Source: Phocaeicola vulgatus ATCC 8482
GTDB lineage: Bacteria > Bacteroidota > Bacteroidia > Bacteroidales > Bacteroidaceae
NCBI RefSeq assembly: GCF_000012825.1
Contig: NC_009614.1
Coordinates: 4,216,001 to 4,280,000, forward strand
Length of the DNA stretch: 64,000 nucleotides
Direction: 5' to 3'
The translations under genes and the position numbers were made by a program. Position 1 is the first letter of the stretch, and the number at the start of each line of letters is the position of its first letter. Of the stretch, positions 17,298 through 25,869 are shown piece by piece. The notes under the pieces were generated by a model, which was not told the origin of the DNA, made no database searches, and saw nothing but the letters and a program-made list of their open reading frames with translations.

Positions 17298-17528
17298 ATG
17301 ACAGCTAAAAAGACACACGAGGAGTTGGTGGAACTCCTTCAGGCTGGTAAAATCGGCTTCCTCCGCTTTGTGATGGACGGCGATAATGCAGAGGACTATC
17401 TGGAATGGTGCCAGACCCACGGCACGGATCCTTCGGATGAATCCGCAGAGTTTTATGTCGAACAGACGGACATTGACCGGATGGACCGTCAGGTAATGGA
17501 TGACGAAAGCTATGGCGTATGGAACTAA
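17298..17528 (+). CDS. small acidic ICE protein
   Basis: 76 aa, acidic, predicted helical (KKTHEELVELLQAGKIGFLR ... YLEWCQTHG). The length and the C-terminal DDESYG region recur in related elements as I recall, but no domain is recognised. Its 3' end overlaps the start of the ArdC-like gene. It may be an accessory partner of that protein. Confidence 0.6.
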   Translation: MTAKKTHEELVELLQAGKIGFLRFVMDGDNAEDYLEWCQTHGTDPSDESAEFYVEQTDIDRMDRQVMDDESYGVWN

Positions 17529-18837
17529 CACATCAGGCAATGCCGGACAGGTAGCCATCGACCGCTTTGCCGAAATGATGATAGCCCGCATGGAGCAGAT
17601 GAAGGCTTCCGAATGGAAGAAATGCTGGATTGGCGGCGCATCCGGATTTGCAGGTCTCCCGCAGAACGTGGGAGGCCGCAACTACTCGGGTTCCAACTCC
17701 TTCTTCCTCCAGCTGCAGACCGCAGCGCAGGGCTACCAACTACCGGTGTACCTCACCTTCAAGCAGGCGCACAACTTGAAGGCCCATATACTGAAAGGTG
17801 AAAAGGCTTTTCCGGTGGTCTATTGGGACGTGCTGGCCAAGGACAAGAACGGCCATAAGGTCAGTTCGGATGAGTATAAGGCCATGAGCAAGGAGGAGAA
17901 GAAAGGCATGGATGTCATTCCCTTCTTCAAGGCCTTCCCCGTATATAACATCGACCAGACCAACCTGGCAGAGGTGCAGCCCGAACGGGTGCAGAAACTC
18001 ATGGAGAAGTTCAAGGTGCCCGAACTTCGGGATAAGGAAGGCATGTATGCCCATGCCGCCCTCGACCGGATGATTGAGACGCAAGGCTGGCTCTGTCCCA
18101 TACAGGCGAACAAACGTGAGGACGGTGCCTACTATTCTCCGGCTCGCGATATCGTGGTACTGCCTATGAAGGAGCAGTTCAACATCGGCAATACCCCCGA
18201 GGAAATCTACCGGGGTGGCATGGAATTTTATTCCACCATGCTGCACGAGATGACGCACTCCACCATGACTCCCGAACGGCTCAACCGCGAGATGGGCGGA
18301 CGCTTCGGAGACCTGAAATACGCCAAGGAAGAACTGGTAGCCGAACTGACCGCTGCCATGATCAGCCATTCGATGGGCTTTGACATGAAAGTGACGGACA
18401 ATTCCGCAGCTTATTTGGATTCCTGGATTGGGGTATTGAAGCAGGAACCCAAGTTCATCGTTTCCGTCATGGCGGACGTGAACAAGGCTTCGGACCTGAT
18501 TCTGGACCATGTGGACAAGCAGCGGCTGGCACTCAACGAGCAGCCTTACCTGACGAAGAACGACCCGTTTGCCCCGTTGGGCGAAGGCGAAGAAGTGCCG
18601 TTCAAGAATGCGGCCATCGTGAAGACAAGGAATGGCGACTATGCCATCCGTGCTTCGTATGACGGTGTGGAGTTAGGCTTGAAGAAGGTATCGAAAGATA
18701 CGGCCAAGACCTACTTCCAGCTGACGGACTACAAGGACAAGGCAGCCTTCCTGAACATGACGGCGCACAAGACATTTGAGCCGGAGATAGCCAATCTCAA
18801 ACGTACGCAGGCTGTGGGAGCGAAAATGAGTATCTAA
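17512..18837 (+). CDS. ArdC-like antirestriction protein with zincin metallopeptidase motif
   Basis: 441 aa from 17512; an ATG at 17500 is an alternative. The N-terminal domain (about residues 5-150: AIDRFAEMMIARMEQMK, GGRNYSGSNSFFLQ) is the ArdC ssDNA-binding domain. The C-terminal part carries LHEMTHST (HExxH, about residues 244-250) and YAKEELVAELTAAM, where the Glu would be the third zinc ligand. ArdC proteins protect the incoming plasmid strand from restriction in a new host. An unusually long C-terminal extension (about 330-441) follows. The location in an element with its own type I restriction locus is notable. Confidence 0.85.
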   Translation: MAYGTNTSGNAGQVAIDRFAEMMIARMEQMKASEWKKCWIGGASGFAGLPQNVGGRNYSGSNSFFLQLQTAAQGYQLPVYLTFKQAHNLKAHILKGEKAFPVVYWDVLAKDKNGHKVSSDEYKAMSKEEKKGMDVIPFFKAFPVYNIDQTNLAEVQPERVQKLMEKFKVPELRDKEGMYAHAALDRMIETQGWLCPIQANKREDGAYYSPARDIVVLPMKEQFNIGNTPEEIYRGGMEFYSTMLHEMTHSTMTPERLNREMGGRFGDLKYAKEELVAELTAAMISHSMGFDMKVTDNSAAYLDSWIGVLKQEPKFIVSVMADVNKASDLILDHVDKQRLALNEQPYLTKNDPFAPLGEGEEVPFKNAAIVKTRNGDYAIRASYDGVELGLKKVSKDTAKTYFQLTDYKDKAAFLNMTAHKTFEPEIANLKRTQAVGAKMSI

Positions 18838-18853
18838 TCACACAATCAATACC

Positions 18854-20038
18854 ATGACTGATTACAAGGTAAACTTCAAGGACCTCAAAGCTAAGGTAGG
18901 CATCGACGATGTAGCCTATGCGCTCGGGTACCGCCTGGACCGCAAGGCCGGTGTGGGCCGCTACATGGAACTGGTGTTGGGTGACGGCAAGGATAAGCGG
19001 GATGCGCTTGTGATATGTCATCCTCAAGACAAGGCTTCCCAGCGGTTCTTCCGCCGTGACGGTTCCAAGGGGGATGTGGTCACATTCATCCGGGAGAACC
19101 TGAACGCCTTCAATGTGTCGGGCAAGGATGAATGGCAGAAGATAGCCAAGGTGCTGTCCCGCTTTGCCAACATGCCCGAACCTGAATACCGCGAAGACCG
19201 GGAGTATGTGCAGTCAGTCAGGTGTCATGCCACCTTCGACAGCTCCAGGTATGAGGTGAAGCCGATAAATCCCGATAAGATTCCGGCCATCTTCCAACAA
19301 AGGGGATTGTCCGATGAAACGGTACGCACCTTTGCTCCGTTCATCCGGCTCATCCGCGACAGGAAGAACGAGAACTTTGACGGCTACAACATCGGCTTCC
19401 CTTATACCAACGGAGAGAACGACAAGGTCCGGGGCTACGAACTGCGGGGGTACGGTGGTTACAAATCCAAGGCTGCCGGAAGTGATTCCAGTTCTTCCGC
19501 ATGGGTGGCTGATCTCTCCGGCGGCAATCAGCAGGCAGTCAGGAACGTGTTCTTCTGTGAGTCGGCTTTCGATGCCATGGCTTTCTACCAACAGAATCAA
19601 AGTCTGTTGAAAAACGATACGGCTTTGGTCTCCTTGGGCGGTACGTTCTCCGATGGTCAGGTTCAAGGAGTCATGAAACGCTTCCCGAATGTCCGTCCGT
19701 TTGATTGTTTCGACAATGATTTGGCAGGTCGCATCTACGGGTTGCGTATGCTGTCACTCTTGGAGGACATTCCGATGAGAATCAACAAAGTCGAAGATGT
19801 TATCCGTATAGAAGCCAAGGGAAAAACCTTTGACCTCATGCAAGGTCGTTCCTTTGTGGAACAGTTGAGCGAACAACTCAGCATCCGCTACAAGATGGGG
19901 CAATGGTTGCCACCCAAGGCATTCAAGGACTGGAATGATTGTCTGCTCAACAAGCCCATAGATATAAAACCCTCGCTCTCGCAGGAGGATAGAAAGAATA
20001 ATCTGGCCGAACGCAGAAATGCAGGCCCTAAATTATAA
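18854..20038 (+). CDS. toprim-domain protein (partial DnaG-like)
   Basis: 394 aa. The N-terminal third (LKAKVGIDDVAYALGYRLDRKAG, then SQRFFRRDGSKGDVVTFIREN) resembles the fold around primase zinc-binding domains but without its cysteines. The middle third is a toprim domain: FFCESAFDAMAFYQQN gives the conserved Glu, and RPFDCFDNDLAGRIYG the DxD pair. Such DUF3991/toprim proteins occur next to mobilisation genes and may prime or process the transferred strand. It ends 4 bp before the next gene. Confidence 0.8.
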   Translation: MTDYKVNFKDLKAKVGIDDVAYALGYRLDRKAGVGRYMELVLGDGKDKRDALVICHPQDKASQRFFRRDGSKGDVVTFIRENLNAFNVSGKDEWQKIAKVLSRFANMPEPEYREDREYVQSVRCHATFDSSRYEVKPINPDKIPAIFQQRGLSDETVRTFAPFIRLIRDRKNENFDGYNIGFPYTNGENDKVRGYELRGYGGYKSKAAGSDSSSSAWVADLSGGNQQAVRNVFFCESAFDAMAFYQQNQSLLKNDTALVSLGGTFSDGQVQGVMKRFPNVRPFDCFDNDLAGRIYGLRMLSLLEDIPMRINKVEDVIRIEAKGKTFDLMQGRSFVEQLSEQLSIRYKMGQWLPPKAFKDWNDCLLNKPIDIKPSLSQEDRKNNLAERRNAGPKL

Positions 20039-20042
20039 ATGT

Positions 20043-20786
20043 ATGAATGCAGGACGATGGAAACGCTCCTTGTTAATAGCTGCTGTTGGCTTATTGATAG
20101 GCAAGACTCCGATCTTTGCCCAGCAGACCGACCCGGCGCTGACTTCTGCCGTACTGGGTCAGACCGCAGCCTTGAAGAAGGTCCACAAGGACCGCAAGAA
20201 GACGCAGGAGAAAATCATTGCAGCGGAAGTGGCTGTTACCGCTTCACTCGAACGGATTCACCATGTGGAAGACAAGATGCTGGACTACCTTTCGAATGCG
20301 CAGGGGGCCATGCAGAACCTCTACCAGATTAAGCGTGCCGGGGAACTGGTGGCCAAGGAAATCCCGCAGAACTGCAGCCTGCTCCTCAAATCGGTGGGCG
20401 GCAATCTGAAGGGAACCGTTATTGCGGCCATGGTATCGGATGAGCTGACGGATGCCGCCACCCAGATGACGGCGCTCTTTCCCTTCATGAAACAGCTGGT
20501 GACTTCGGGTAAGTATGATGTGACGGGAGATGACGGCAAGAACGAGAAGCACAAGGTGAACCTACTGAACGCTTCGGAACGCTACTACATCGCCAATGAG
20601 GTGGTGAGCCGGCTGGAAGCCATCAACACCAACCTGTTTATCCTGGCCTGGCAAGTGCGCACGCTCTCATGGAACGACCTCTGGTTCTCGCTTGATCCCG
20701 AAGGATGGGCCAACGTGATGTCCGGCAAGAACATCATCGGCGGTATCATCTCGGATTGGAACCAGGGCTACAGTCTGAAATGGTAA
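20043..20786 (+). CDS. TraI-like periplasmic conjugation protein (paralogue 3)
   Basis: 247 aa from the ATG at 20043, which gives a clean signal peptide (GRWKRSLLIAAVGLLIGKTPIFAQ); the ATG at 20019 lies inside the upstream gene. It has a helical body and the C-terminal signature WNDLWFSLDPEGWANVM ... GGIISDWNQGYSLKW, shared with the protein at 987-1724. It is separated from the tra block by some 18 kb. It may be an alternative subunit or an exclusion factor; the sequence does not decide. Confidence 0.72.
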   Translation: MNAGRWKRSLLIAAVGLLIGKTPIFAQQTDPALTSAVLGQTAALKKVHKDRKKTQEKIIAAEVAVTASLERIHHVEDKMLDYLSNAQGAMQNLYQIKRAGELVAKEIPQNCSLLLKSVGGNLKGTVIAAMVSDELTDAATQMTALFPFMKQLVTSGKYDVTGDDGKNEKHKVNLLNASERYYIANEVVSRLEAINTNLFILAWQVRTLSWNDLWFSLDPEGWANVMSGKNIIGGIISDWNQGYSLKW

Positions 20787-20883
20787 ATAGGTAAACTAAC
20801 TTACTAATCAGTTAATAACAAAGTAATAAAGTAAGGAAATAAGAAAGTAATAAAGTAAACAAATCATCCAAAAACAAAAGCGT
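20787..20883. repeat. AT-rich spacer with repeated AGTAATAAAGTAA
   Basis: AGTAATAAAGTAA occurs twice within 35 bp, after GGTAAACTAACTTACTAATC. It is the same word set as upstream of traN, parA and both DUF3408 genes. Non-coding. Confidence 0.6.
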
Positions 20884-21423
20884 ATGGAAAAGAAAATAAT
20901 CGGTCGCTGTCCCTTGTGTGGCGGCAACGTGGTAAAGACCTGCAAGGGCTACCGCTGTGAGAACAACATTGCCGAACAGCCTACCTGTGTGCTGAATATC
21001 AACGGTATTATCGGCAACCGCAAGATGAGTGACGAAGAAATTACCGAACTGTTGGAGCGCCGCTTTATCCTGTTGGACGGCTTTGCTTCCAAGGAGGGAA
21101 AGGTTTTCCCTTCCGTGCTGGAACTGGCCGACAACGGTGCCATCAACATACAGTCCATCATTGGCAAATGCCCGCATTGCGGTGGCGATATTCGGGTGGG
21201 TACACGCGCTTTCAACTGTTCCAATTACAGCAACCAGCAGGCGCCGTGCAACTTCGCCATCTGGCGCAACATTGGTGGACACCAGCTGAGCTTGACAGAA
21301 GCCAAGGAAATCTGTGAAAAAGAAATTACCTCCAACGAACTGGAAATGTACCGCGACGACGGCACCATCTACCGCAAGCGTCTCGGTCTTTCTCCCGATA
21401 AACTCCAAATTGTGAAGATATGA
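20884..21423 (+). CDS. double zinc-ribbon protein related to topoisomerase C-terminal repeats
   Basis: 179 aa. Two units resemble the C-terminal zinc ribbons of type IA topoisomerases: CPLCGGNVVKTCKGYRCEN (residues 9-27) and CPHCGGDIRVGTRAFNCSN (about 98-116), each ending in a PC(N) or PTC stretch. There is no topoisomerase core. In Bacteroidales elements such free-standing ribbons may bind ssDNA or join with a host topoisomerase; this is inference. The stop overlaps the next start (ATGA). Confidence 0.75.
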   Translation: MEKKIIGRCPLCGGNVVKTCKGYRCENNIAEQPTCVLNINGIIGNRKMSDEEITELLERRFILLDGFASKEGKVFPSVLELADNGAINIQSIIGKCPHCGGDIRVGTRAFNCSNYSNQQAPCNFAIWRNIGGHQLSLTEAKEICEKEITSNELEMYRDDGTIYRKRLGLSPDKLQIVKI

Positions 21424-21980
21424 AACCGGGAATGAAACTCACTATCCTGCTGGTGACCGTCGTCTGCTTCTGGAGCGGACTGTTTTACTTCGCCAGCTGT
21501 TCCGACCATCCCGAACAACGGGCGGTGGAAATCGCAGAGAGAGCCCTGAAGGTAACCGTCGATAATCCGGAGTCCATCCAAATCAAGGGTATCAGCAAGG
21601 CAGATTCGGTATTTGGCAAGGAATATGTCAATCCACATGAGAAGGCCGTATTATCCATGCACCTGATGCAATATGGCCACAAGTTGATGGAAGAAACGGA
21701 CTACTTTCAGAACCTCGACAAGGACGATGCCGCAATGAGTGATCAGGTCACCCGTCAGCTGGATGCCATGACCACGCTCCGGGCTTTGATAGCTTATGGA
21801 GAAATGGAAGAAGCGAAAACAGGGAAAGAAAAGGTCGCGAAGCCGTTTAACGGATGGAAGGTCAAGATAGATTTTGAAGCCAAGACCTTAAAAGGAAAGC
21901 CTTACCACTCGGAATACTGGTTTATCCTCGACAAGGAGGCAGAAATTGTAGTCAAATCATTTGAAATACCGCTGCTATGA
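21420..21980 (+). CDS. putative lipoprotein of unknown function
   Basis: 186 aa. The N-terminal hydrophobic stretch ends in FYFASC, a plausible lipobox with the Cys about residue 27, so the mature protein would be lipid-anchored. The remainder is a charged alpha/beta domain (VEIAERALKVTVDNPESI ... FNGWKVKIDFEAKTLKGK), somewhat like proteins that bear a C-terminal beta-sheet with FILDK. No known family recognised. It overlaps both neighbours by 4 bp, so it is co-translated with the zinc-ribbon and the next lipoprotein. Confidence 0.6.
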   Translation: MKPGMKLTILLVTVVCFWSGLFYFASCSDHPEQRAVEIAERALKVTVDNPESIQIKGISKADSVFGKEYVNPHEKAVLSMHLMQYGHKLMEETDYFQNLDKDDAAMSDQVTRQLDAMTTLRALIAYGEMEEAKTGKEKVAKPFNGWKVKIDFEAKTLKGKPYHSEYWFILDKEAEIVVKSFEIPLL

Positions 21981-22654
21981 AACTGAGAATTTTAAAACAT
22001 CTACTGTGCGCTATACTCACAGGAGGAACCATGCTATTCACCTCCTGCGAAGAATGCGACCATGAAGGAGACAAGTCCATAGCTTCTTCCCTCCAGGTTG
22101 GTGACGTAGTCTGCTCGGATGGCAGTGTGCTGTCCAAAGAAAAGTTCAGTTCCTCCCAAAAGGAACCGGTGGCCATTGTCTATCATGTGAACCGGAATCC
22201 GGAGATCAAAGCTTTGGGCTATGCCGTTTCCATCCGGGAAGTCGCATCTGCCGCTTTTGCCGACAACCTGGGTGTCGAACAAGAAACCTCGGCTTCATTG
22301 GAGAAGGAAGACGGTAACGAGAACACCCATGCCATGTACCGCAACGAAGAAGTAAAATCTCCCTTAGCCGTTTATGTTTTCGACATATGGCGCTACGGCC
22401 AGTCCGCCTACATTCCTTCGGTGAAGCAGCTCACTTACCTTTATCAGCAAATTGGACTAGTCAACCAACGGATAGAGGCGGTCGGCGGATTACCCATCAG
22501 TTTGCAGCCCGGTGACTGCTGGCTGTGGACTTCCACCGAAGTGGAAGGGCAAAAGGACAGCAAGGCCTGGCTCTTTTCGATGCAGTCGGGAACCATTCAG
22601 GAAACCCCGAAGGACCAGACGCATAAGTTCAGACCCGTGATAAGTATCTATTAG
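21977..22654 (+). CDS. putative surface lipoprotein with DUF1566-like domain
   Basis: 225 aa. Lipobox LFTSC at about residues 20-24 follows a signal sequence. The C-terminal two thirds resembles DUF1566/Lcl-type domains: YIPSVKQLTYLYQQIGLVN, CWLWTSTEVEGQKDSKAWLFSM and KFRPVISIY, in that order. Such domains are found on secreted or surface proteins. In an ICE a surface lipoprotein may act in mating-pair contact or surface exclusion; that is inference. It is the last gene of the overlapping 20884-22654 group. Confidence 0.65.
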   Translation: MKLRILKHLLCAILTGGTMLFTSCEECDHEGDKSIASSLQVGDVVCSDGSVLSKEKFSSSQKEPVAIVYHVNRNPEIKALGYAVSIREVASAAFADNLGVEQETSASLEKEDGNENTHAMYRNEEVKSPLAVYVFDIWRYGQSAYIPSVKQLTYLYQQIGLVNQRIEAVGGLPISLQPGDCWLWTSTEVEGQKDSKAWLFSMQSGTIQETPKDQTHKFRPVISIY

Positions 22655-22681
22655 GTAGTGTAACCTCTAAATGCAAAGATT

Positions 22682-22858
22682 ATGAATGAATTACTCGAAC
22701 AACTCCAGATGAAGATGGAGGCATTCCAAAAGAATGCAGCCCTTCAAGCAGACAAAGGAAACAAGGCAGCCGATCAACGTGCCCGCTGTGTATCACTTGA
22801 AATGGAACCATTGCTGAAGCAGTTCAGGAAATTGTCCTTGGCGGCTTCGAAAAGATAA
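22682..22858 (+). CDS. small histone-H1-like protein (Hc1 family)
   Basis: 58 aa. MNELLEQLQMKMEAFQ, then the conserved GNKAADQRARCVSLEME and a C-terminal KQFRKLSLAASKR. The pattern GNKAAxxRARxxSLExE..KxFRK is that of the small Bacteroides H1-like proteins. It probably binds DNA. The ATG lies 28 bp after the preceding gene, and a terminator follows. Confidence 0.75.
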   Translation: MNELLEQLQMKMEAFQKNAALQADKGNKAADQRARCVSLEMEPLLKQFRKLSLAASKR

Positions 22859-22890
22859 TAGTTTTTCAGTTCAAATTCATATTAAACCGA

Positions 22891-22928
22891 AGGTCCTGGT
22901 GCGTGAGCATCGGGGCTTTTTTTTATTC
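22891..22928 (+). terminator. rho-independent terminator after the H1-like gene
   Basis: A hairpin with CCTGGTGC and GCATCGGGG arms around GTGA is followed by eight Ts. It closes the operon that begins near 15187. Confidence 0.65.
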
Positions 22929-22967
22929 CTTGGCAGTTCATCTGCACTCCCGATGAAATTTCCGATA

Positions 22968-22997
22968 CAAAGGTACGAAGGGTCGGTACGGCGTCAA
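22968..22997 (-). promoter_or_regulatory. minus-strand consensus promoter (copy 1 of 3)
   Basis: On the minus strand TTG (22997-22995), 19 bp, TACCTTTG (22975-22968). It points left, towards the H1-like gene, with no minus-strand gene in the next kilobase. Equivalent promoters stand at 45987-46016 and 48034-48063, each upstream of a small plus-strand ICE gene. It may produce an antisense or regulatory RNA. Confidence 0.6.
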
Positions 22998-23028
22998 ATG
23001 GCGCTGCGCTTGGCTGCGAAGAAAGCAG

Positions 23029-23068
23029 CCGGCAGCCTTCCACAATTTGTGCCAAATTGGGTATTCCG
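23029..23068. repeat. 40-bp palindromic leader element (copy 1; copy 2 at 46048-46087)
   Basis: It contains CACAATTTGTG and the adjoining palindrome CCAAATTGG, followed by GTATTCCG, and is almost base-identical to 46048-46087. Both copies lie 30-60 bp from a TACCTTTG minus promoter and 120-190 bp before a small ICE gene. It looks like a repressor-binding site or a structured leader. Confidence 0.6.
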
Positions 23069-23194
23069 TCTGCTTTCCCCTTGCCACATTTGCCTTCCGT
23101 TCCTGATACCCTTCGTGAAAAGAGATATCGTAAAAATCACCCGGGAGTGAGAAGCCCTAAGGCTTCAAACCAAAGGGAAAAAATTAGTTCAGCT

Positions 23195-23497
23195 ATGGCA
23201 TACAAACTTAAAGACCGAAAAGAAAAGATGTTCTACAAGGGCAGTGTTTACGAACTCACCCTGCAGTGGGACAGAGAGAGTCTCCGCAAGTGCTTTTGCG
23301 GTATGCCTCCTTTCTATGCACACATCCGGAAGGACGGCGCCAACTTTGCACAAATCGACTGCTATTCCAATGGGGACGATTTCAGTGTGGTACCCATGCA
23401 CCCGCTTTTTGAAGAGCCGGAATGGATAGTACACTTCCTAAAGTCGGACATCAATTCCATTCCACTGCAGAAACTGCTGGGACTGCTTCCCATCTAA
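23195..23497 (+). CDS. small ICE protein of unknown function
   Basis: 100 aa from the ATG at 23195. The start follows AGGGAAAAAATTAG, also present before the gene at 48216. The longer frame runs back through the conserved leader and is unlikely. The protein is alpha/beta with FYKGSVYELTLQWDRES and FYAHIRKDGANFAQIDCYS; no domain recognised. It leads a row of small plus-strand genes ending with pcfJ. Confidence 0.6.
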   Translation: MAYKLKDRKEKMFYKGSVYELTLQWDRESLRKCFCGMPPFYAHIRKDGANFAQIDCYSNGDDFSVVPMHPLFEEPEWIVHFLKSDINSIPLQKLLGLLPI

Positions 23498-23529
23498 TTC
23501 ACGGAGTAACGAACTTAAAAGGAAACGCT

Positions 23530-23766
23530 ATGGACACACTCATTGAAGCCATCCCCACATGGGCACTCTGCTATCTGTTCAACTCGGATGCAACCGGACT
23601 GACGGATGAAGAAATCGCTCTGATTGACCAGTGGTACACGGAGAATAAAGTCATGGGTATCACTACCGCAACGGAACAAGAGGGAGAATGTTTCCCTTAC
23701 TTCTCACACTATCCGGCTTTCGGTCTTCCTGCCGAAGTGGTGGACTGCCATGTTATGGTAGGCTGA
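23530..23766 (+). CDS. small conserved-type ICE protein
   Basis: 78 aa from the ATG at 23530. Acidic; AIPTWALCYLFNSDATGLTDEE is followed by IDQWYTENKVMG and FPYFSHYPAFGLPAEVVDC. Proteins of this pattern are frequent in Bacteroidales mobile elements, usually as part of the accessory block. Function unknown. An RBS-like AAAGGAAA precedes the start. Confidence 0.6.
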   Translation: MDTLIEAIPTWALCYLFNSDATGLTDEEIALIDQWYTENKVMGITTATEQEGECFPYFSHYPAFGLPAEVVDCHVMVG

Positions 23767-23815
23767 ATACAGCCGGTGACTACAGATGATTATTTACGCT
23801 TAAACATAGGAACAT

Positions 23816-24247
23816 ATGAAAGGAACTGACCATTTCAAGGAACTCATCAAGAACTATCTTGATAACCGAGCCAAGGAAGACGAACTCTTTCGTGCCAAGT
23901 ATGAAACCACCACACACACCATTGACGATGTGGTCAACTATATCTTCCATGCCGTACAGCAATCCGGCTGCTGCGGTTTCTCTGATGATGAAGTCTATTC
24001 CATGGCAGTCCATGCGATAGATGAACCCGATTTGAAAATCGGCAAGCCGATGAACTGCAACGTGGTGGTGAACCATCACATCGAACTGACCGAGGAGGAA
24101 AAGGCAGAGCAGCGAGCCATTGCCCTCAAACGATACCAGGAGGAGGAAATGCGGAAACTGCAGCAACGCAACAGCCGACCCAAGGCAGCCAAACCGCAAT
24201 CCAAACCCATTCAAGAACTCTCACTATTTCAAGGCATGGAACTATGA
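23816..24247 (+). CDS. pcfK: PcfK-like protein
   Basis: 143 aa: FKELIKNYLDNRAKEDELFRAKY at the N terminus, then TIDDVVNYIFHAVQQSG and FSDDEVYSMAVHAIDEPD, matching the PcfK-like family known from pCF10-type and Bacteroidales conjugative elements. The C-terminal quarter is basic and rich in Gln and Pro. The stop overlaps the start of pcfJ (ATGA), so the pair is co-translated. PcfK/PcfJ are mobilisation-associated; their precise function is unknown. Confidence 0.8.
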   Translation: MKGTDHFKELIKNYLDNRAKEDELFRAKYETTTHTIDDVVNYIFHAVQQSGCCGFSDDEVYSMAVHAIDEPDLKIGKPMNCNVVVNHHIELTEEEKAEQRAIALKRYQEEEMRKLQQRNSRPKAAKPQSKPIQELSLFQGMEL

Positions 24248-25518
24248 AGGCAAGAACGAAAATAGAAAAACAGGTGGCAGCTTCCAATGAGAAGCTGACC
24301 GCCATAAGCCCCAAAGTGATGACATGGGCAGTGAGGAAAGTGGCAGGACATGTCTGCTTCCGTACTTCCGCACACAAGTGTACATGTGGCGAATGTGGCA
24401 GGCAGTTCGACTATGAGGGAAAAGGCAAGTCCGTATGCTGCCCTTATTGCGGTACTCGTTTGCAGATAAAGGACACCCTCAAACGCACCATCAAGGAAGC
24501 CTACTACTTTTCTTCCCTCGAAGTAATAGACCATTTGCAGGTGCAACGGGTATTCCGTTTGGAAACGACCTTTCGGAAAGGATTGCCTATGGAGGTAGAC
24601 TACTGGGAAGCATGCCGTCTGTGGCTCAATGCCGAAGGCAAGTCGGCTGTCACGGCAAGAGCAAGGACATTGAGCTATTATGTGGACTGCTTTGATTGGG
24701 CATCCGAAATCACCTTGAAGCGACCGAACGAAGTTCACTGGCTCATTGCAGACACCTATGTCTATCCGCACTATCGGCTGCTGCCCGAACTGAAACGTAA
24801 CGGCATGAAAGGCAAGCTGCCCGACTGCTATCCGATGAAGCTGATGAAAGCCGTACTGACGGACAGCCGGATGGAAACCATCCTCAAGTCAAAGGATTTA
24901 CATGCCGTGTCTTATTTTGTAAACCGACCTTTGGAACTTGACCGATGCTGGCAGTCGTATAAGGTAGCCACCCGGCATCACTACCGCCCTTCGGACATGG
25001 GATTGTGGGCAGATACCATCCGCTTGCTGGAGCAGTGTGGCAAGGACATCTGCAGCCCCAGGTATATCTGTCCGCAGAACCTCAAAGCCGAGCATGACTA
25101 TTGGATGAACCGGCACAACCAAATGGAGCAGAAACGCAGAAGCCAGGAGCAGATACAGCGAGCCAAACGGAAGGAAGCCGAGTTCTACAAGGAGAAGTCA
25201 CGCTACTTCGGCATTACCATCACCGACAAAGACCTGGTGATTTCGGTACTTGATACGTTGGAAGCCTTCCAAGCCGAGGGAAATGCCCTGCATCATTGCG
25301 TCTTTCAGTGCGAATACTATGCCAAGGCGGACAGCTTGATACTATCGGCTCATGACAAGGAGGGAAACCGCATCGAAACGATTGAGTTCTCACTGACCGA
25401 GGGGAAAGTGATACAGAGCCGTGGGCTGTGCAATACGAATACTCCGCACCACGACCGGATTGTCCGGCTGGTCAATGCCCATGCCCATCAGATACTCGCA
25501 GCCAAACAGACAGCGTAA
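24244..25518 (+). CDS. pcfJ: PcfJ-like protein with zinc ribbon
   Basis: 424 aa. The N-terminal zinc ribbon has two CxxC pairs (CTCGECGRQFDYEGKGKSVC, then CPYCGTRL, about residues 43-74). The long middle is helical. The C-terminal PcfJ signature ALHHCVFQCEYYAKADSLIL is followed by IETIEFSLTEGKVIQSRG. The pairing with pcfK and the length are normal for Bacteroidales elements. Nucleic-acid binding through the ribbon is likely; enzymatic activity is not evident. A terminator follows at 25538-25569. Confidence 0.82.
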   Translation: MKARTKIEKQVAASNEKLTAISPKVMTWAVRKVAGHVCFRTSAHKCTCGECGRQFDYEGKGKSVCCPYCGTRLQIKDTLKRTIKEAYYFSSLEVIDHLQVQRVFRLETTFRKGLPMEVDYWEACRLWLNAEGKSAVTARARTLSYYVDCFDWASEITLKRPNEVHWLIADTYVYPHYRLLPELKRNGMKGKLPDCYPMKLMKAVLTDSRMETILKSKDLHAVSYFVNRPLELDRCWQSYKVATRHHYRPSDMGLWADTIRLLEQCGKDICSPRYICPQNLKAEHDYWMNRHNQMEQKRRSQEQIQRAKRKEAEFYKEKSRYFGITITDKDLVISVLDTLEAFQAEGNALHHCVFQCEYYAKADSLILSAHDKEGNRIETIEFSLTEGKVIQSRGLCNTNTPHHDRIVRLVNAHAHQILAAKQTA

Positions 25519-25537
25519 ATTCCTTATATATGTTCCG

Positions 25538-25569
25538 CTCCGACTTCCGCCGTGAGGCGTGGGTCGGAG
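25538..25569 (+). terminator. rho-independent terminator after pcfJ
   Basis: CTCCGAC (25538-25544) pairs with GTCGGAG (25563-25569), with inner CCGCC/GGCG pairing around a GTGA loop, followed by TTTAAAA. Confidence 0.75.
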
Positions 25570-25869
25570 TTTAAAAGCATACCATACGAAATGTATTGAC
25601 AAATTGTTTCAAACTGAATTTAGGCGCTCTTTCTGCCTTCCAATTCTTGAATATAAGGAAGATTGTTCAGCAGGACAAAATCCATCTTGATGTTTGTCTG
25701 ATATTTGTTTGATGTTTATTTAATGATTGATTAACAAGGAAATAAAATCATCAGAAAAGTGATTTTTCGACAGAATAAATGAGTAAACTTTCTGCCTAAT
25801 CAGCAAGTAATAAAGTATTTTTGTAAGTAAAGAAATAAATGGAATAGTAAACTTTTAATCTTGAAGATA
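25570..25869 (+). promoter_or_regulatory. 300-bp leader of parA with recurrent AT-rich repeat
   Basis: No gene. The last 90 bp carry GAGTAAACTTTCTGCCTAATC, AGTAATAAAGTATTTTTGTAAG and AGTAAACTTTTAATC, versions of the words seen in the other AT-rich spacers. No single TAnnTTTG promoter stands out. Close to a partition ATPase such repeats could be a centromere-like site (inference). Confidence 0.45.

Noticed and set aside
22899..23150. Open frame of 83 codons in the leader before 23195
   Set aside because: It covers the conserved palindromic leader and has no similarity to known proteins.
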